Of a stretch of 64,000 nt of DNA, positions 8,347-17,092 are shown piece by piece; position 1 is the stretch's first letter; every line of letters begins with the position of its first letter. Source of the stretch: Nocardia donostiensis (GTDB taxonomy: Bacteria; Actinomycetota; Actinomycetes; Mycobacteriales; Mycobacteriaceae); NCBI RefSeq assembly GCF_002081715.1, contig NZ_MUKP01000006.1:1-64000 (forward strand). The letters are read 5' to 3'. The notes under the pieces were generated by a model. The model ran no database searches. It was not told the DNA's origin and was given only the letters and a program-made list of their open reading frames with translations. The position numbers and the translations under genes are program-made.

Positions 8347-9937
8347 TGAGGGTCCTTTCGATTTCGATGTCGTATTGATCGTCGTCAGTAGAGGGATGTT
8401 CACGTGCGGCGGTGGTTCGCAGTTCACGTAGGCGGTTTGCGATTTCGATCGCGTCGCCTTCGGGTGCGGCGGAGTGCCTGTACGGCTTCGCGAACCACAT
8501 GTAGCAGACACCAACCGCGGCGACGATCAAGAATCCGATCAGGGCGACCCAGCGATCGTAGAACGCCAACTGGGTGTCAGCTGCGGGTTTTGCCAGCAGC
8601 ACGATCGAGAAGATGCCATAGGTGATTGCTGCGACGGAAACTGGCCAGCCCCATCTCCCCAACGACCAACGCCCGGCCGGGATCCATCCGCGAGCACGCG
8701 CTCGGATCGACGCGAGTACCACCATCTGGAATGCTACGTATCCAGCAAGCATCTGGAACGCCGCCACCCTGAACAGGGCATCGGGCACAAAATACAGGAA
8801 CACGAACAGCCCGATGGGTATCACATTGACCGCGAGTAGCGAAGTCAACGGGACTTTCGCCCAGCGCGTCACGCGGGAGAACAGAGTGCTTCCGGGGAAC
8901 ATCCCGTCACGGGCGAAGGAGAAGATCAGCCGGCTCGCCGCGGCCTGCTGGCCCATCACACATGCGAGGAACGAGGTCAGGGCCACGACGAGGAACGCCT
9001 TGGTGCCGACTGTGCCGAGGCTGTTCTGCAGGATCTCGGGAACCGGGTTCGTAGCTTTGCCGGTGACGATCTCCGGAAGATTCGGTGCGGCCAGTATGTA
9101 CCCAGCATAGGCCAGGAACGCCGACGCACCGCCGACGACGACGGTCAGTGCCATCGATCGTGGAATGGTCCGGCCTGGATTGGGGGTTTCCTCGGCGACC
9201 TCACCGCAGGCTTCGAAGCCGTAGAACAGCAGCAGCCCGGTCAACGACGCGGCCAGGAACGCAGTGGGATAGCCGCTGCCGTGACCGGTTCCCATAGTGT
9301 CGAACAGCACCGATACCGAATTCTGCCGCCGGAACAGCAGAAGGAACAGTCCCACCGCAATCACACCGGCGAGTTCGGCCGCCAGGCCGATCTTCGCGAT
9401 GGTGGCCAGTGTTTTGCTGCCGGTGGCATTGAGCGCCAGCGCGATCGCGACCACGACAAGCGCGATGATCAGCCGCTCCCCGGGCGTGGACGAAGCCCCG
9501 GGATCGGAGGCCGAGCCGAAGATCAGTGCCGCGACGAAATCTGCGCTGAACATCGCGGTCGTGGTGATACCGATGATCACGCCCGCGATGTAGATCCAGG
9601 TCAGCCCCCATGCGTATCGCCCGTTCCAGAGCCGCCGTGCCCACTGGTAGAGCCCCCCGGAAATCGGGAACTGGGAGACAATCTCGCCGAACACCAGTGC
9701 GACCAAGAGTTGTCCCGCGGCGACGATGGCGATCCACCAGATCGACGGCGGCCCGCCTGTCGACAGGCCCTGCGCGAACAAGGCGATGACACCGACCAGC
9801 GGCGACAGATAGAGGAATCCGAGCGCGAAATTCGACCAAAGATTGATCTTGCGGTCGAATTGTTCTTCGTATCCCAGAACTCGCAGATGCGCGTCATCCG
9901 CGGACGTGGCCGGTGGCGGCCCCTTGATGTCCGACAT
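8339..9937 (-). CDS. APC-superfamily amino acid/amine permease
   Basis: A 532-aa membrane protein with about twelve hydrophobic segments and the amino acid-polyamine-organocation family layout. It has FGEIVSQFPISGGLYQWARR in the second/third helices, GFEACGEVAEETPNPGR in the middle and a cytoplasmic C-terminal tail. The APC family imports amino acids, amines or related compounds by symport or exchange. ATG at 9937 is preceded by GAAGGAAG. It is the first gene of the operon with the ThDP enzyme and is divergent from PucR, so it probably imports the cluster's substrate. A deleted, frameshifted relative lies at 20000-20527. Confidence 0.85.
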   Translation of the reverse strand: MSDIKGPPPATSADDAHLRVLGYEEQFDRKINLWSNFALGFLYLSPLVGVIALFAQGLSTGGPPSIWWIAIVAAGQLLVALVFGEIVSQFPISGGLYQWARRLWNGRYAWGLTWIYIAGVIIGITTTAMFSADFVAALIFGSASDPGASSTPGERLIIALVVVAIALALNATGSKTLATIAKIGLAAELAGVIAVGLFLLLFRRQNSVSVLFDTMGTGHGSGYPTAFLAASLTGLLLFYGFEACGEVAEETPNPGRTIPRSMALTVVVGGASAFLAYAGYILAAPNLPEIVTGKATNPVPEILQNSLGTVGTKAFLVVALTSFLACVMGQQAAASRLIFSFARDGMFPGSTLFSRVTRWAKVPLTSLLAVNVIPIGLFVFLYFVPDALFRVAAFQMLAGYVAFQMVVLASIRARARGWIPAGRWSLGRWGWPVSVAAITYGIFSIVLLAKPAADTQLAFYDRWVALIGFLIVAAVGVCYMWFAKPYRHSAAPEGDAIEIANRLRELRTTAAREHPSTDDDQYDIEIERTLNA

Positions 9938-10127
9938 GATCTTCCTTCGACTATATGACTGACGGCTCGCGTGGTGAGTCGCTGCCGGCGCTCCCGCACT
10001 ACTGAGCGGATTCAACAAGCCTCGAATCGGCAGCGCGAGAGCACACCGTGCAGTCTGTGATTGCCTTCACAGAAGAGTCTGCCGAGAGGGGCACGCTTGT
10101 CCTATACTCACACTGCGCATAAGAATC

Positions 10128-10144
10128 TGCAATTTGTGCACAGG
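10128..10144. promoter_or_regulatory. Putative PucR-type operator in permease/pucR intergenic region
   Basis: CTGCAATTTGTGCACAG lies in the 250-bp gap between the permease and pucR. The same elements (CTGCA - ATTT - GTGCA) form an exact 6-5-6 inverted repeat in front of the GMC gene at 11811-11827. A weaker relative, GCACACCGTGCAG, lies at 10041-10053, nearer the permease. Sharing between the two promoters of the cluster suggests a common regulator, and PucR is the obvious candidate. Binding is inference. Confidence 0.45.
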
Positions 10145-10187
10145 ATGGGACGGAGCAACCCTCGTGGAAGGCAAGAGACCATCAGGT

Positions 10188-11762
10188 ATGACCATGACCG
10201 TCGCAGCCGCGTTACAACTCGAGGTGTTCAGTCGCACTGGTTTGAAGTTGTACGCCGGACAATCGAACCTGTCACAACCGATTCGATGGGTGCATCCAAC
10301 CGAGGTGCCCGATATCGCTCGATTTCTCACCGGCGGGGAAATGTTACTGACCGCTGGACTGGGAATCGGGGACAGCCCAAAGCGTCAACGCCGCTACATA
10401 GATGAGATCGCCGCGGCCGGCGCCGCTGTCCTGGTTATCGAACTGAGTGGCCGGGCATTCGACCACATGCCCGAAGCTTTGATCGAAGCAGCGCGCGAGC
10501 ATGAGCTACCTTTGGTCGGGCTGGATAACGAAGTGCCGTTCGTCGAGGTATCCGCTCAGGTGCACGAGTCGATCGTCGATCAGCGGGTGCTGGATCTGAT
10601 GGCATACGAACGACTGAACGCGACCTTCATGCAATTGCTGCTGGCCGGTCGTGATCACGTGCCCTTCACCGACGCATTGGCCGCCGAGGTCGGCCGGCCG
10701 GTGGTACTGGAGGACGCCACCAGACAGGTTGTCGCGTATTCGGGCGGCACCGCCGAGTCCGACGAAATGTTGTCGGACTGGGAACATCACTCGCGAATCG
10801 AGCACGAGCACTCCCACAGCTCGTCCGGGAATGCCAACGACGCCGAAGCCTGTACCCGGCGGCCGGTGGTACTTCGCGGAGAGCGCTGGGGTTGGTTGCA
10901 TGTCCTGCACGGCGCTGAGCCGATGTCGGGTACCGCTGCTTACGCGATGGATCGTGCTACCGATGGCATTGCGATCGCGCTGCTCGGCGCGCGAGAGAGC
11001 GGCGCCCAGGCAGCGCAGCGGCAGAACGCGCTGGTCAGTCGGCTTCTCCTGGGTGATATTTCCGGTGACATGTTTGTCACCCGGGCTCTGAAGATCGGCC
11101 GCGACTTACGCAACCGCGCCTTGCTAGCGGTGCTGGTATGCAAACAGACACCGCCCGGGCCCACCAGTGAGGACGCCCTCGACGACCTCTGCCGCGCGAT
11201 GCACCTTCCCGGGATCGTCGCCGACCTGGGCGATCACACTCTGGCGATTATCGGGCTACCGCGGGCCGGCAACGAGAAGCGGATCGTCGATCGGCTGGGC
11301 GCACTGGATGTGAGTGCAGGTGTGAGCCGACCCGTCGGTGCCGATCAGCTGACTACAGCGGTCGAACAGGCACGCAGCGCCGCCGCGGTGGCAGCTGCCC
11401 GGCCGGAAAAGGCTGTCTACCGGTTCGATGAACTCGGCGTCCTACGGTTATTGGCATCTTTGGCGCAGGGGCCGGAACTGGCCCGCTACATCGAAGACGA
11501 ACTCGGGCCGATCCTGCAGCACGACGCGAAAGCCACCAATCCGCTCCTGCCGACACTGCGCACCTACTTGACTTGTGACGGAAACAAGTCACTGGCCGCG
11601 CAGACGCTGTATGTGCAACGCCGGACCCTGTACTACCGACTGGACCGGATCACCGCCTTGCTCGGGAGATCTCTTGATGACCCGGACACTCGTCAGGCTC
11701 TGGTTTTCGCCGTGCGCGGCCACGATCTGCTCCAGCGCCGGAACCGGCAACCTCGAAGCTGA
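10188..11762 (+). CDS. PucR-family transcriptional regulator
   Basis: About 524 aa. The N-terminal PucR sensor domain is seen in LSQPIRWVHPTEVPDIARFL and GGEMLLTAGLGIG. A central GGDEF-like region follows, and a C-terminal PucR helix-turn-helix lies near residues 450-515 (LAAQTLYVQRRTLYYRLDRI). PucR proteins sense catabolic substrates and usually activate the adjacent uptake and degradation genes. The start is taken as ATG 10188 (a second ATG is at 10194). A longer form from 10134 would begin inside the putative operator. It sits between the divergent permease/ThDP operon and the GMC gene and probably controls both. Confidence 0.85.
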   Translation: MTMTVAAALQLEVFSRTGLKLYAGQSNLSQPIRWVHPTEVPDIARFLTGGEMLLTAGLGIGDSPKRQRRYIDEIAAAGAAVLVIELSGRAFDHMPEALIEAAREHELPLVGLDNEVPFVEVSAQVHESIVDQRVLDLMAYERLNATFMQLLLAGRDHVPFTDALAAEVGRPVVLEDATRQVVAYSGGTAESDEMLSDWEHHSRIEHEHSHSSSGNANDAEACTRRPVVLRGERWGWLHVLHGAEPMSGTAAYAMDRATDGIAIALLGARESGAQAAQRQNALVSRLLLGDISGDMFVTRALKIGRDLRNRALLAVLVCKQTPPGPTSEDALDDLCRAMHLPGIVADLGDHTLAIIGLPRAGNEKRIVDRLGALDVSAGVSRPVGADQLTTAVEQARSAAAVAAARPEKAVYRFDELGVLRLLASLAQGPELARYIEDELGPILQHDAKATNPLLPTLRTYLTCDGNKSLAAQTLYVQRRTLYYRLDRITALLGRSLDDPDTRQALVFAVRGHDLLQRRNRQPRS

Positions 11763-11810
11763 GCCGCGGTCGCACCGTCAGGGGCAGTGGTCTCACCTCG
11801 AGAATATCGA

Positions 11811-11827
11811 CTGCACATTTTGTGCAG
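11811..11827. promoter_or_regulatory. Inverted repeat upstream of GMC gene, putative PucR operator
   Basis: CTGCACATTTTGTGCAG is a perfect inverted repeat of 6-bp arms with a 5-bp AT spacer, in the 177-bp gap between pucR and the GMC oxidoreductase gene. It resembles the site at 10128-10144. It lies about 110 bases before the GMC start, which fits an activator or repressor site. Confidence 0.5.
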
Positions 11828-11939
11828 GTCTGGATGAAGCGATGCACATAGTGCGCCATGGAACCCGGATGGGGGCGCAGTAGATTCGAGGTGTATTCCG
11901 TATTTACGGGAACATGTCCACGTCAGCCCGGGAGTCACC

Positions 11940-13499
11940 ATGTCGCGTTCACTACAGGCCATTCAGCAGCGGGTCATCACTGACCCGCCCGAGGTGCTGG
12001 ACTGTGATATTGCGATCGTCGGCTCCGGAATGGGGGGTGGATCGCTGGCCTATGCACTGCGCGACACCGGTGCTCGGGTGCTGATCATCGAACAGGGCGA
12101 CTTCTTGCCACGGGAGCGCGAGAACTGGTCGGTCGAAGCCGTCCACACTCAGGGGCGCTACAAAAATTCGGCGCCCTGGTTCGACACTGTTTCGGGTAAG
12201 GATTTCATTCCGGGCAACTACCACTATGTCGGTGGCAGTACGAAACTCTACGGCGCCACTCTGCCCCGTTTTCGTGAATGGGATTTCGACGTAGTCGAGC
12301 ATACCGACGGGCTTTCCCCCGCGTGGCCGATCGGTTATTCGGACCTGGAGCCCCACTACGCCGCGGCAGAGCAGATGTTCTGGGTGCACAGCAACAAGGG
12401 AGAGGATCCCACCGACCCCTGGCGGTCCACAGACTATCCGTTCCCCGGCATACCTCACGAAGGGGCGATGGCGCGCCTGGTCGCAAGTGCGAAAAAGCAG
12501 GGCCTGCATCCATTCGCCGCGCCACAGTCGATCGACTGGCGCCCAGGCGGTGGCTGTGTGCTGTGCGAGACCTGTGATTCGTTCGCGTGCATGATCGATG
12601 CCAAGGGTGATGCCGATGTCGCTGCTGTGCGACCGGCGTTGCAATCGGCCAATGTCCAGCTGTTGACCAACGCCGAGGTGACGCGCTTGGACACCGACCC
12701 CACGGGTCGAAATGTGACCGCGGCACGGGTCAGTCACCAGGGACGCGAAATCTCTGTGCGCGCTGCGCGTTTCGTCGTCGCCTGCGGTGCGGCCAACACC
12801 GCGGCGCTGCTGCTGCGCTCGGCCTCCTCGGCCCACCCCGGCGGGTTGGCCAACTCGTCCGATCAAGTCGGCCGCAACTACATGGCGCACGTCACGACCT
12901 TCTTCGTCGCGATCGATCCGCGACAGAAGAATGACGCCGTTTATCAGAAGACCATCGGCATCAACGACTGGTACGCGGCCGGTCCGGACAACAAATACCC
13001 CCTGGGCAACGTCCAGGGCCTGGGAAAGTTGCGCGCACCGCAGGCGAAACTTGGTAAGCCGTGGGTACCGACGCCGATCTTGGATGAAGCCACCAAATAC
13101 ACCCTCGACCTGTTCATTCAGAGCGAGGATCTGCCGTTGCCACAGAACCGGATCGCCCTCGACAGCACCGGAAAGATCACCGTGGAACGCCGGGAGACCA
13201 ATCTGTCGTCGCATCGCGAATTGGTCAGGCGAATGAAGAAGGTAGTTCGGCGGGCCGGTTTCCCGGTGGTGATGACCCAGAGTCTCGGTGTCGAGGCGAC
13301 CTCGCACCAATGCGGAACGGCACGAATGGGCGACGACCCCGCGACCAGCGTGGTGGACGCAAACCTCAAAGCGCACGACCTGGATAACCTGTGGATCGCT
13401 GACAGTTCACCGTTCCCGTCATCGGCTGCGGTCAATCCCGCGCTCACCGTCGCTGCCCTCGCGCTGCGACTGGGCCACTCCGGCCAGCTCACCGACTAG
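11940..13499 (+). CDS. GMC-family FAD-dependent oxidoreductase
   Basis: A 519-aa glucose-methanol-choline oxidoreductase. The FAD-binding motif is at residues 26-35 (AIVGSGMGGG), and the substrate-domain block is HYVGGSTKLYGATLPRF. The GMC C-terminal signature carries the likely catalytic pair, His in ATSHQCGTARMG and Asn in AAVNPALTVAA. A cysteine cluster CVLCETCDSFAC follows the pattern seen in dehydrogenase-type GMC proteins rather than oxidases. It should oxidise an alcohol group to a carbonyl using FAD. It is the first plus-strand gene after pucR and shares a candidate operator with the permease operon, so it probably acts in the same pathway. Confidence 0.85.
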   Translation: MSRSLQAIQQRVITDPPEVLDCDIAIVGSGMGGGSLAYALRDTGARVLIIEQGDFLPRERENWSVEAVHTQGRYKNSAPWFDTVSGKDFIPGNYHYVGGSTKLYGATLPRFREWDFDVVEHTDGLSPAWPIGYSDLEPHYAAAEQMFWVHSNKGEDPTDPWRSTDYPFPGIPHEGAMARLVASAKKQGLHPFAAPQSIDWRPGGGCVLCETCDSFACMIDAKGDADVAAVRPALQSANVQLLTNAEVTRLDTDPTGRNVTAARVSHQGREISVRAARFVVACGAANTAALLLRSASSAHPGGLANSSDQVGRNYMAHVTTFFVAIDPRQKNDAVYQKTIGINDWYAAGPDNKYPLGNVQGLGKLRAPQAKLGKPWVPTPILDEATKYTLDLFIQSEDLPLPQNRIALDSTGKITVERRETNLSSHRELVRRMKKVVRRAGFPVVMTQSLGVEATSHQCGTARMGDDPATSVVDANLKAHDLDNLWIADSSPFPSSAAVNPALTVAALALRLGHSGQLTD

Positions 13500-13661
13500 C
13501 CCTGCTCATACCGTTCCACGGCGCGCAGCCGATCGACCGGCTGCGGCGCAACCCGATGAGCGGTCCGTGGCGACATCCGCGCCAGTGCGTTCCACCAGCG
13601 ACGAACATGCCTCGATGATGCCGACGCTGGGCCACAGTCGTAGCCGGCAGCGACACTGGCA

Positions 13662-14021
13662 TTGTCCAGCTTCGTCGCCACAATGACGCTCGGCCGCTTC
13701 ACCATCGATCGCGACGCCGCTCGAATGGGTTCGGTATGGGTTGTCCGATTCGGTTGCTTCCTCACTGCAAACGGCATGACTGTAATTCTGTGTTCGCCGG
13801 TGCTGGCTGTGACGGTGCTGAGTCGGGAACTGTTCGGTCTCGGAAACGCCAGCGGTGTGCCGCAAGTGTTGTCGGCTGCCGGCAATACCGCTGGGATGAC
13901 GGCGACGGATTTCTCCCGCGTGATCGGCTGCGGCTACGTCCCGATGTTGGCCGGTCCGGCGCTCATCGGATGGCTGGCCGAGGCGACATCGCTGCACCAC
14001 GCGCTGGTCGTTGTGTTGTGA
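13662..14021 (+). pseudogene. MFS transporter remnant (C-terminal half)
   Basis: The frame shows MTLGRFTIDRDAARMGS, then two hydrophobic helices, GVPQVLSAAGNTAGM, and the C-terminal MFS block YVPMLAGPALIGWLAEATSL. These are recognisable as the second half of a sugar- or drug-type major facilitator protein. The first six helices are missing, an in-frame stop (TAG 13639) precedes the homology, and the C terminus stops early at 14021. It lies between the GMC and histidinol-dehydrogenase-like genes, so the cluster once had another transporter here. The 160 bases before it hold nothing recognisable. Confidence 0.65.
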
Positions 14022-14235
14022 GCTGTCACAGTGCGCGCGTGCGCTGCCGGCATCGTCGAGTCTCGAGTACCAGATGAAATCCCTTTCAGTGTGCGCATGT
14101 TTCACGCCACCTACTTCACATCGTGTGTATGCCGAGCGGGTCTACCGGGCACAAGACTGGAACGTATGTCGCGCGGATCCTCCGCTCAGTCGACATCCAT
14201 TGTCCAATCCGAAATCCACCGTGAGGGAGAAGTAC

Positions 14236-15579
14236 GTGTCGGTCATCCTGAAGGCGCCGGCCGCCGAAGCCGGAACAGCGAACAAGAGCAACCCACAGGT
14301 GGTCGAGACGGTAGGACGCGTCATCGACGACATTCGCGAAAACGGTGACAGCGCGGTCCGCCGCTATTCCGAGCAGTTCGATTCCTGGAGTCCCGACTCG
14401 TTCCGGCTGAGTGAGGCAGAGATCGCCGAGATCGTCACAGGCCTGCCGACGACGGTGGTCGAGGATCTGTCCTTCGTGCAAAAGCAGGTGCGCAATTTCG
14501 CGCAGGCACAACGTGACTCGTTGCTCGATATTGAAGTCGAGACGCTGCCCGGCGTCTTTCTGGGCCACCGTCATGTGCCGATCACGGCCTCTGGCGCCTA
14601 TGTACCAGGGGGTCGGTACCCGCTGACCGCTTCGGCGCACATGACCGTCGTCACCGCGAAGGTCGCGGGCGTTGAGCGCGTCGCGGCGACCACTCCACCC
14701 AACCAAGGCGCGGTGCCGGCGATCAGTGTGGCGGCGATGCATCTGGCAGGAGCCGACGAGATCTACGTGCTCGGTGGGGTGCAGGCCATCGGCGCCCTCG
14801 CACTGGGAACTGAATCCATCGCGCCGGTCAACCTGTTGACCGGACCCGGAAATGCTTATGTCGCCGAGGCGAAACGACAGCTGTTCGGTGAGGTCGGCAT
14901 CGATCTGTTCGCCGGACCGACCGAGGTTCTCATCGTCGCGGACGACACGGCCGATCCGTTTGTCGTGGCCGCGGATCTGCTGAGTCAGGCCGAGCACGGC
15001 CCCGATTCGCCCGTGGTGCTGGTGACGACATCGGAGCAGCTGGGACGGGAGACGATCAGCGAGGTCGAACGACAGTTGCAGAACCTGCCGACCCGCGCCA
15101 TTGCGGCCGCCGCCTGGCGGGACCACGGCGAAGTGCACCTGGTCGACACGATCGAGGACGCTTTCGCTCTCGCTGACACCTTCGCCAGCGAACATGTGCA
15201 GATCCTCACCGCGGAACCACGCCGGGCGTTGTTGGAGATGCACGATTATGGGGCGCTGTTCCTCGGAGAGAAGACCTGTGTATCGTTCGGCGACAAGGTA
15301 ATTGGCACCAATCATGTTCTGCCTACGCTCGGCGCTGCCCGGTATACCGGCGGCCTCTGGGTCGGAAAATTCTTGAAAACCGCTACTTATCAAGAGATTC
15401 TGGATGCGGAGGCCAGCGCGGAGTTGGGGCGTGTCTGCGGGCGCGCGGCACGGCTGGAGAACTTCGAGGGCCACGCTCGCTCGGCCGACGTGCGTGCAGC
15501 CAAATACGGCGGCGATTGGCTGCCGTGGTCCGAGCATCGATTCGACGGGTCTCCGGCCCCGGCAGATGGCAAACTCTGA
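14236..15579 (+). CDS. Histidinol-dehydrogenase-family enzyme (non-biosynthetic context)
   Basis: A 447-aa member of the histidinol dehydrogenase family (PF00815). The family blocks are intact: ITASGAYVPGGRYPL, NLLTGPGNAYVAEAKRQLFG, DLFAGPTEVLIVAD, LLSQAEHGPDSP (zinc-ligand region) and FASEHVQILT with the catalytic Glu-His pair. GTG at 14236 is chosen because GGAGAAG precedes it by 6 bases. No his genes are adjacent. The neighbours are a GMC oxidoreductase, an exporter relic, a VOC protein and an aspartase-like lyase. Paralogues outside his operons are known to act as NAD-dependent dehydrogenases of other polyols or sulfonates (for example HpsN on 2,3-dihydroxypropane-1-sulfonate), so a catabolic alcohol-to-acid oxidation is likely. 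The substrate is open. Confidence 0.8.
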   Translation: MSVILKAPAAEAGTANKSNPQVVETVGRVIDDIRENGDSAVRRYSEQFDSWSPDSFRLSEAEIAEIVTGLPTTVVEDLSFVQKQVRNFAQAQRDSLLDIEVETLPGVFLGHRHVPITASGAYVPGGRYPLTASAHMTVVTAKVAGVERVAATTPPNQGAVPAISVAAMHLAGADEIYVLGGVQAIGALALGTESIAPVNLLTGPGNAYVAEAKRQLFGEVGIDLFAGPTEVLIVADDTADPFVVAADLLSQAEHGPDSPVVLVTTSEQLGRETISEVERQLQNLPTRAIAAAAWRDHGEVHLVDTIEDAFALADTFASEHVQILTAEPRRALLEMHDYGALFLGEKTCVSFGDKVIGTNHVLPTLGAARYTGGLWVGKFLKTATYQEILDAEASAELGRVCGRAARLENFEGHARSADVRAAKYGGDWLPWSEHRFDGSPAPADGKL

Positions 15580-16427
15580 CGCGATACAGACCGGTCGCTA
15601 CACCGCCCTGACCGCCGTCGTGTTGAGCGGGGCTTCGTTCCAAATCGACGCGGCGTTCGGAGCGCTATTGTTCCCGGTCGTGAGCTCGGTCGGTGTGGTC
15701 GCGCTGCGGCTGCTCGTCGCAGCGCCGACCCTGTTGATAATCGGGCGGCCGAAGGTGCGTAGCTTCAGCCGCCGCGACGTGTGCATGGTCGCGGGGCTCC
15801 GCGTGGTCATGGGCACCCTGAACCTCAGCCTCTACTCCTCGGTTCAGCACGTCGGTCTCGGCATCGCGGTGACTATCGAGTTCTTGGGGCCGTTGACCGT
15901 CGCCCTCGTGACGTCTCGCCGCCGGCGCGTGGGCATCCACGCTCATGCTGAATGCCCCGGTGAGCGCCACCGTCCCCGGTGCCCAGGTTCCGGCCGCCAC
16001 GATGACGGTGGCGCTGCTCTGCTTTGCGCCAGTGAGGTTCGCGTCCGCGGGAGATGGCCTGTTCTCTGTCTCTGTTCTGTTGCCCGGGACCGGGACGGCA
16101 GTATTGGCATCGGTTGTATCCCCGCTCCTGGAATGGTTCGCGATTCGGCGACTGATCTCCAGTACGTACGGCGCCCTGATGGCGGTTTGTCCCGCAATTG
16201 CCGGGTTGAGCGGGGTGCTGCCCCTGGGAGAAACCCTGAGCCTCGTTCAGTGGGCGGCGATCGGCACAATCGCCGCCGTGAGCGTCGCAGCCACCCGGGT
16301 ACGGACGGATCCACAGGTCAGCCGCCCCCACATCGGCGCCGATCACTCCGATCCCGTTCACGATGTGCACAGCATCGGAGCAGGCATGCACGTTTCGTTC
16401 ATCGGCGCACGGAGCCGTCGAACCTAG
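15566..16427 (+). pseudogene. EamA/RhtA-type exporter, frameshifted and internally deleted
   Basis: The gene starts at ATG 15566, overlapping the upstream stop by 14 bases. The first frame gives helices 1-4 of an EamA (drug/metabolite transporter) protein and ends its homology at LGPLTVALVTSR (about 15915). The homology resumes in another frame at LAAGAWASTLMLNAPVSATV (about 15918) and continues through LISSTYGALMAVCPAIAGL and ETLSLVQWAAIG to 16427. About 30-40 codons that normally join these parts are missing, so a deletion with a frame change killed it. The family exports amino acids and related metabolites. Confidence 0.75.
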
Positions 16428-16540
16428 GCTGGAAACAGCATCAATATCTGCCGGATGTCGCCCGTCCTCTCACACACGACGACATTCCTCGGTCGCCGCT
16501 CACCGGCGCGAACGTATCGCTGATTGATTGGAGTAAGAAA

Positions 16541-17092
16541 TTGGGAAGTGTAAACCAGCCGGGTGTGCCTACGTTGCGGTCGGTCGATCATGTCGCCGTC
16601 ACAGTGCCTGACCTCGATGCGGCGGTCGCGTTCTTCGTCGACCATTTCGGCGGTGAATTGATTTTCTATGACGGCCCCTTCGCGGACCCGGACGGCGACG
16701 GCATGCGCCGTCGACTCAACGTCGACCCGACGGCAACGTGCCGATTGGCGATGGTCCGGCTCGGACTGCACACCAACCTGGAACTGTTCGAATACGAAGC
16801 GCCGGACCGTTCGACAACGGAGCCGCGAAACAGCGACATAGGCGGGCACCACATCGGCTTCTACGTCGATGACATCGACGCCGGATACGAGTATGTGCGG
16901 TCGATTCCGGGCGTGGTCGTGATGGAGGGGCCGAACGGTGTCGACGCGCACGCCCCGGTTGCCGGTCAACGGTGGTTCTACTTCCTCACGCCATGGGGGA
17001 TGCAACTCGAGCTCACTTCTTGTGCTGGAGAGGGATTCTACGAGGGACTTCCCGGGGCGCGTATGGCTCCGCCGAGTCGACGCTGGCGATGA
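16541..17092 (+). CDS. VOC (glyoxalase/dioxygenase-fold) family protein
   Basis: A 183-aa vicinal-oxygen-chelate protein with two beta-alpha-beta-beta-beta modules. Module one opens with SVDHVAVTVPDLDAAVAFFV and has LHTNLELFEYEAP. Module two has GGHHIGFYVDDIDAGYEYV and ends TPWGMQLELTSC. The His and Glu residues at the ends of these strands are the usual metal ligands. The TTG start at 16541 is supported by GGAG seven bases upstream. The frame is open further upstream only through the exporter relic. Its stop overlaps the aspartase-like start (ATGA), so the two are translationally coupled. It probably isomerises, epimerises or cleaves a pathway intermediate. Confidence 0.75.
   Translation: MGSVNQPGVPTLRSVDHVAVTVPDLDAAVAFFVDHFGGELIFYDGPFADPDGDGMRRRLNVDPTATCRLAMVRLGLHTNLELFEYEAPDRSTTEPRNSDIGGHHIGFYVDDIDAGYEYVRSIPGVVVMEGPNGVDAHAPVAGQRWFYFLTPWGMQLELTSCAGEGFYEGLPGARMAPPSRRWR

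Noticed and set aside
14380..14400. tRNA T-loop-like GTTCGATTCC
   Set aside because: It lies inside the HisD-like coding sequence with no acceptor or anticodon stems around it.
14116..15537. 473-codon minus-strand frame opposite the histidinol-dehydrogenase-like gene
   Set aside because: It has no motif, while the plus strand has every family block in order.
14236..15579. Biosynthetic hisD
   Set aside because: No hisC, hisB or other histidine gene is adjacent, and the neighbours are catabolic, so the biosynthetic label was not used.
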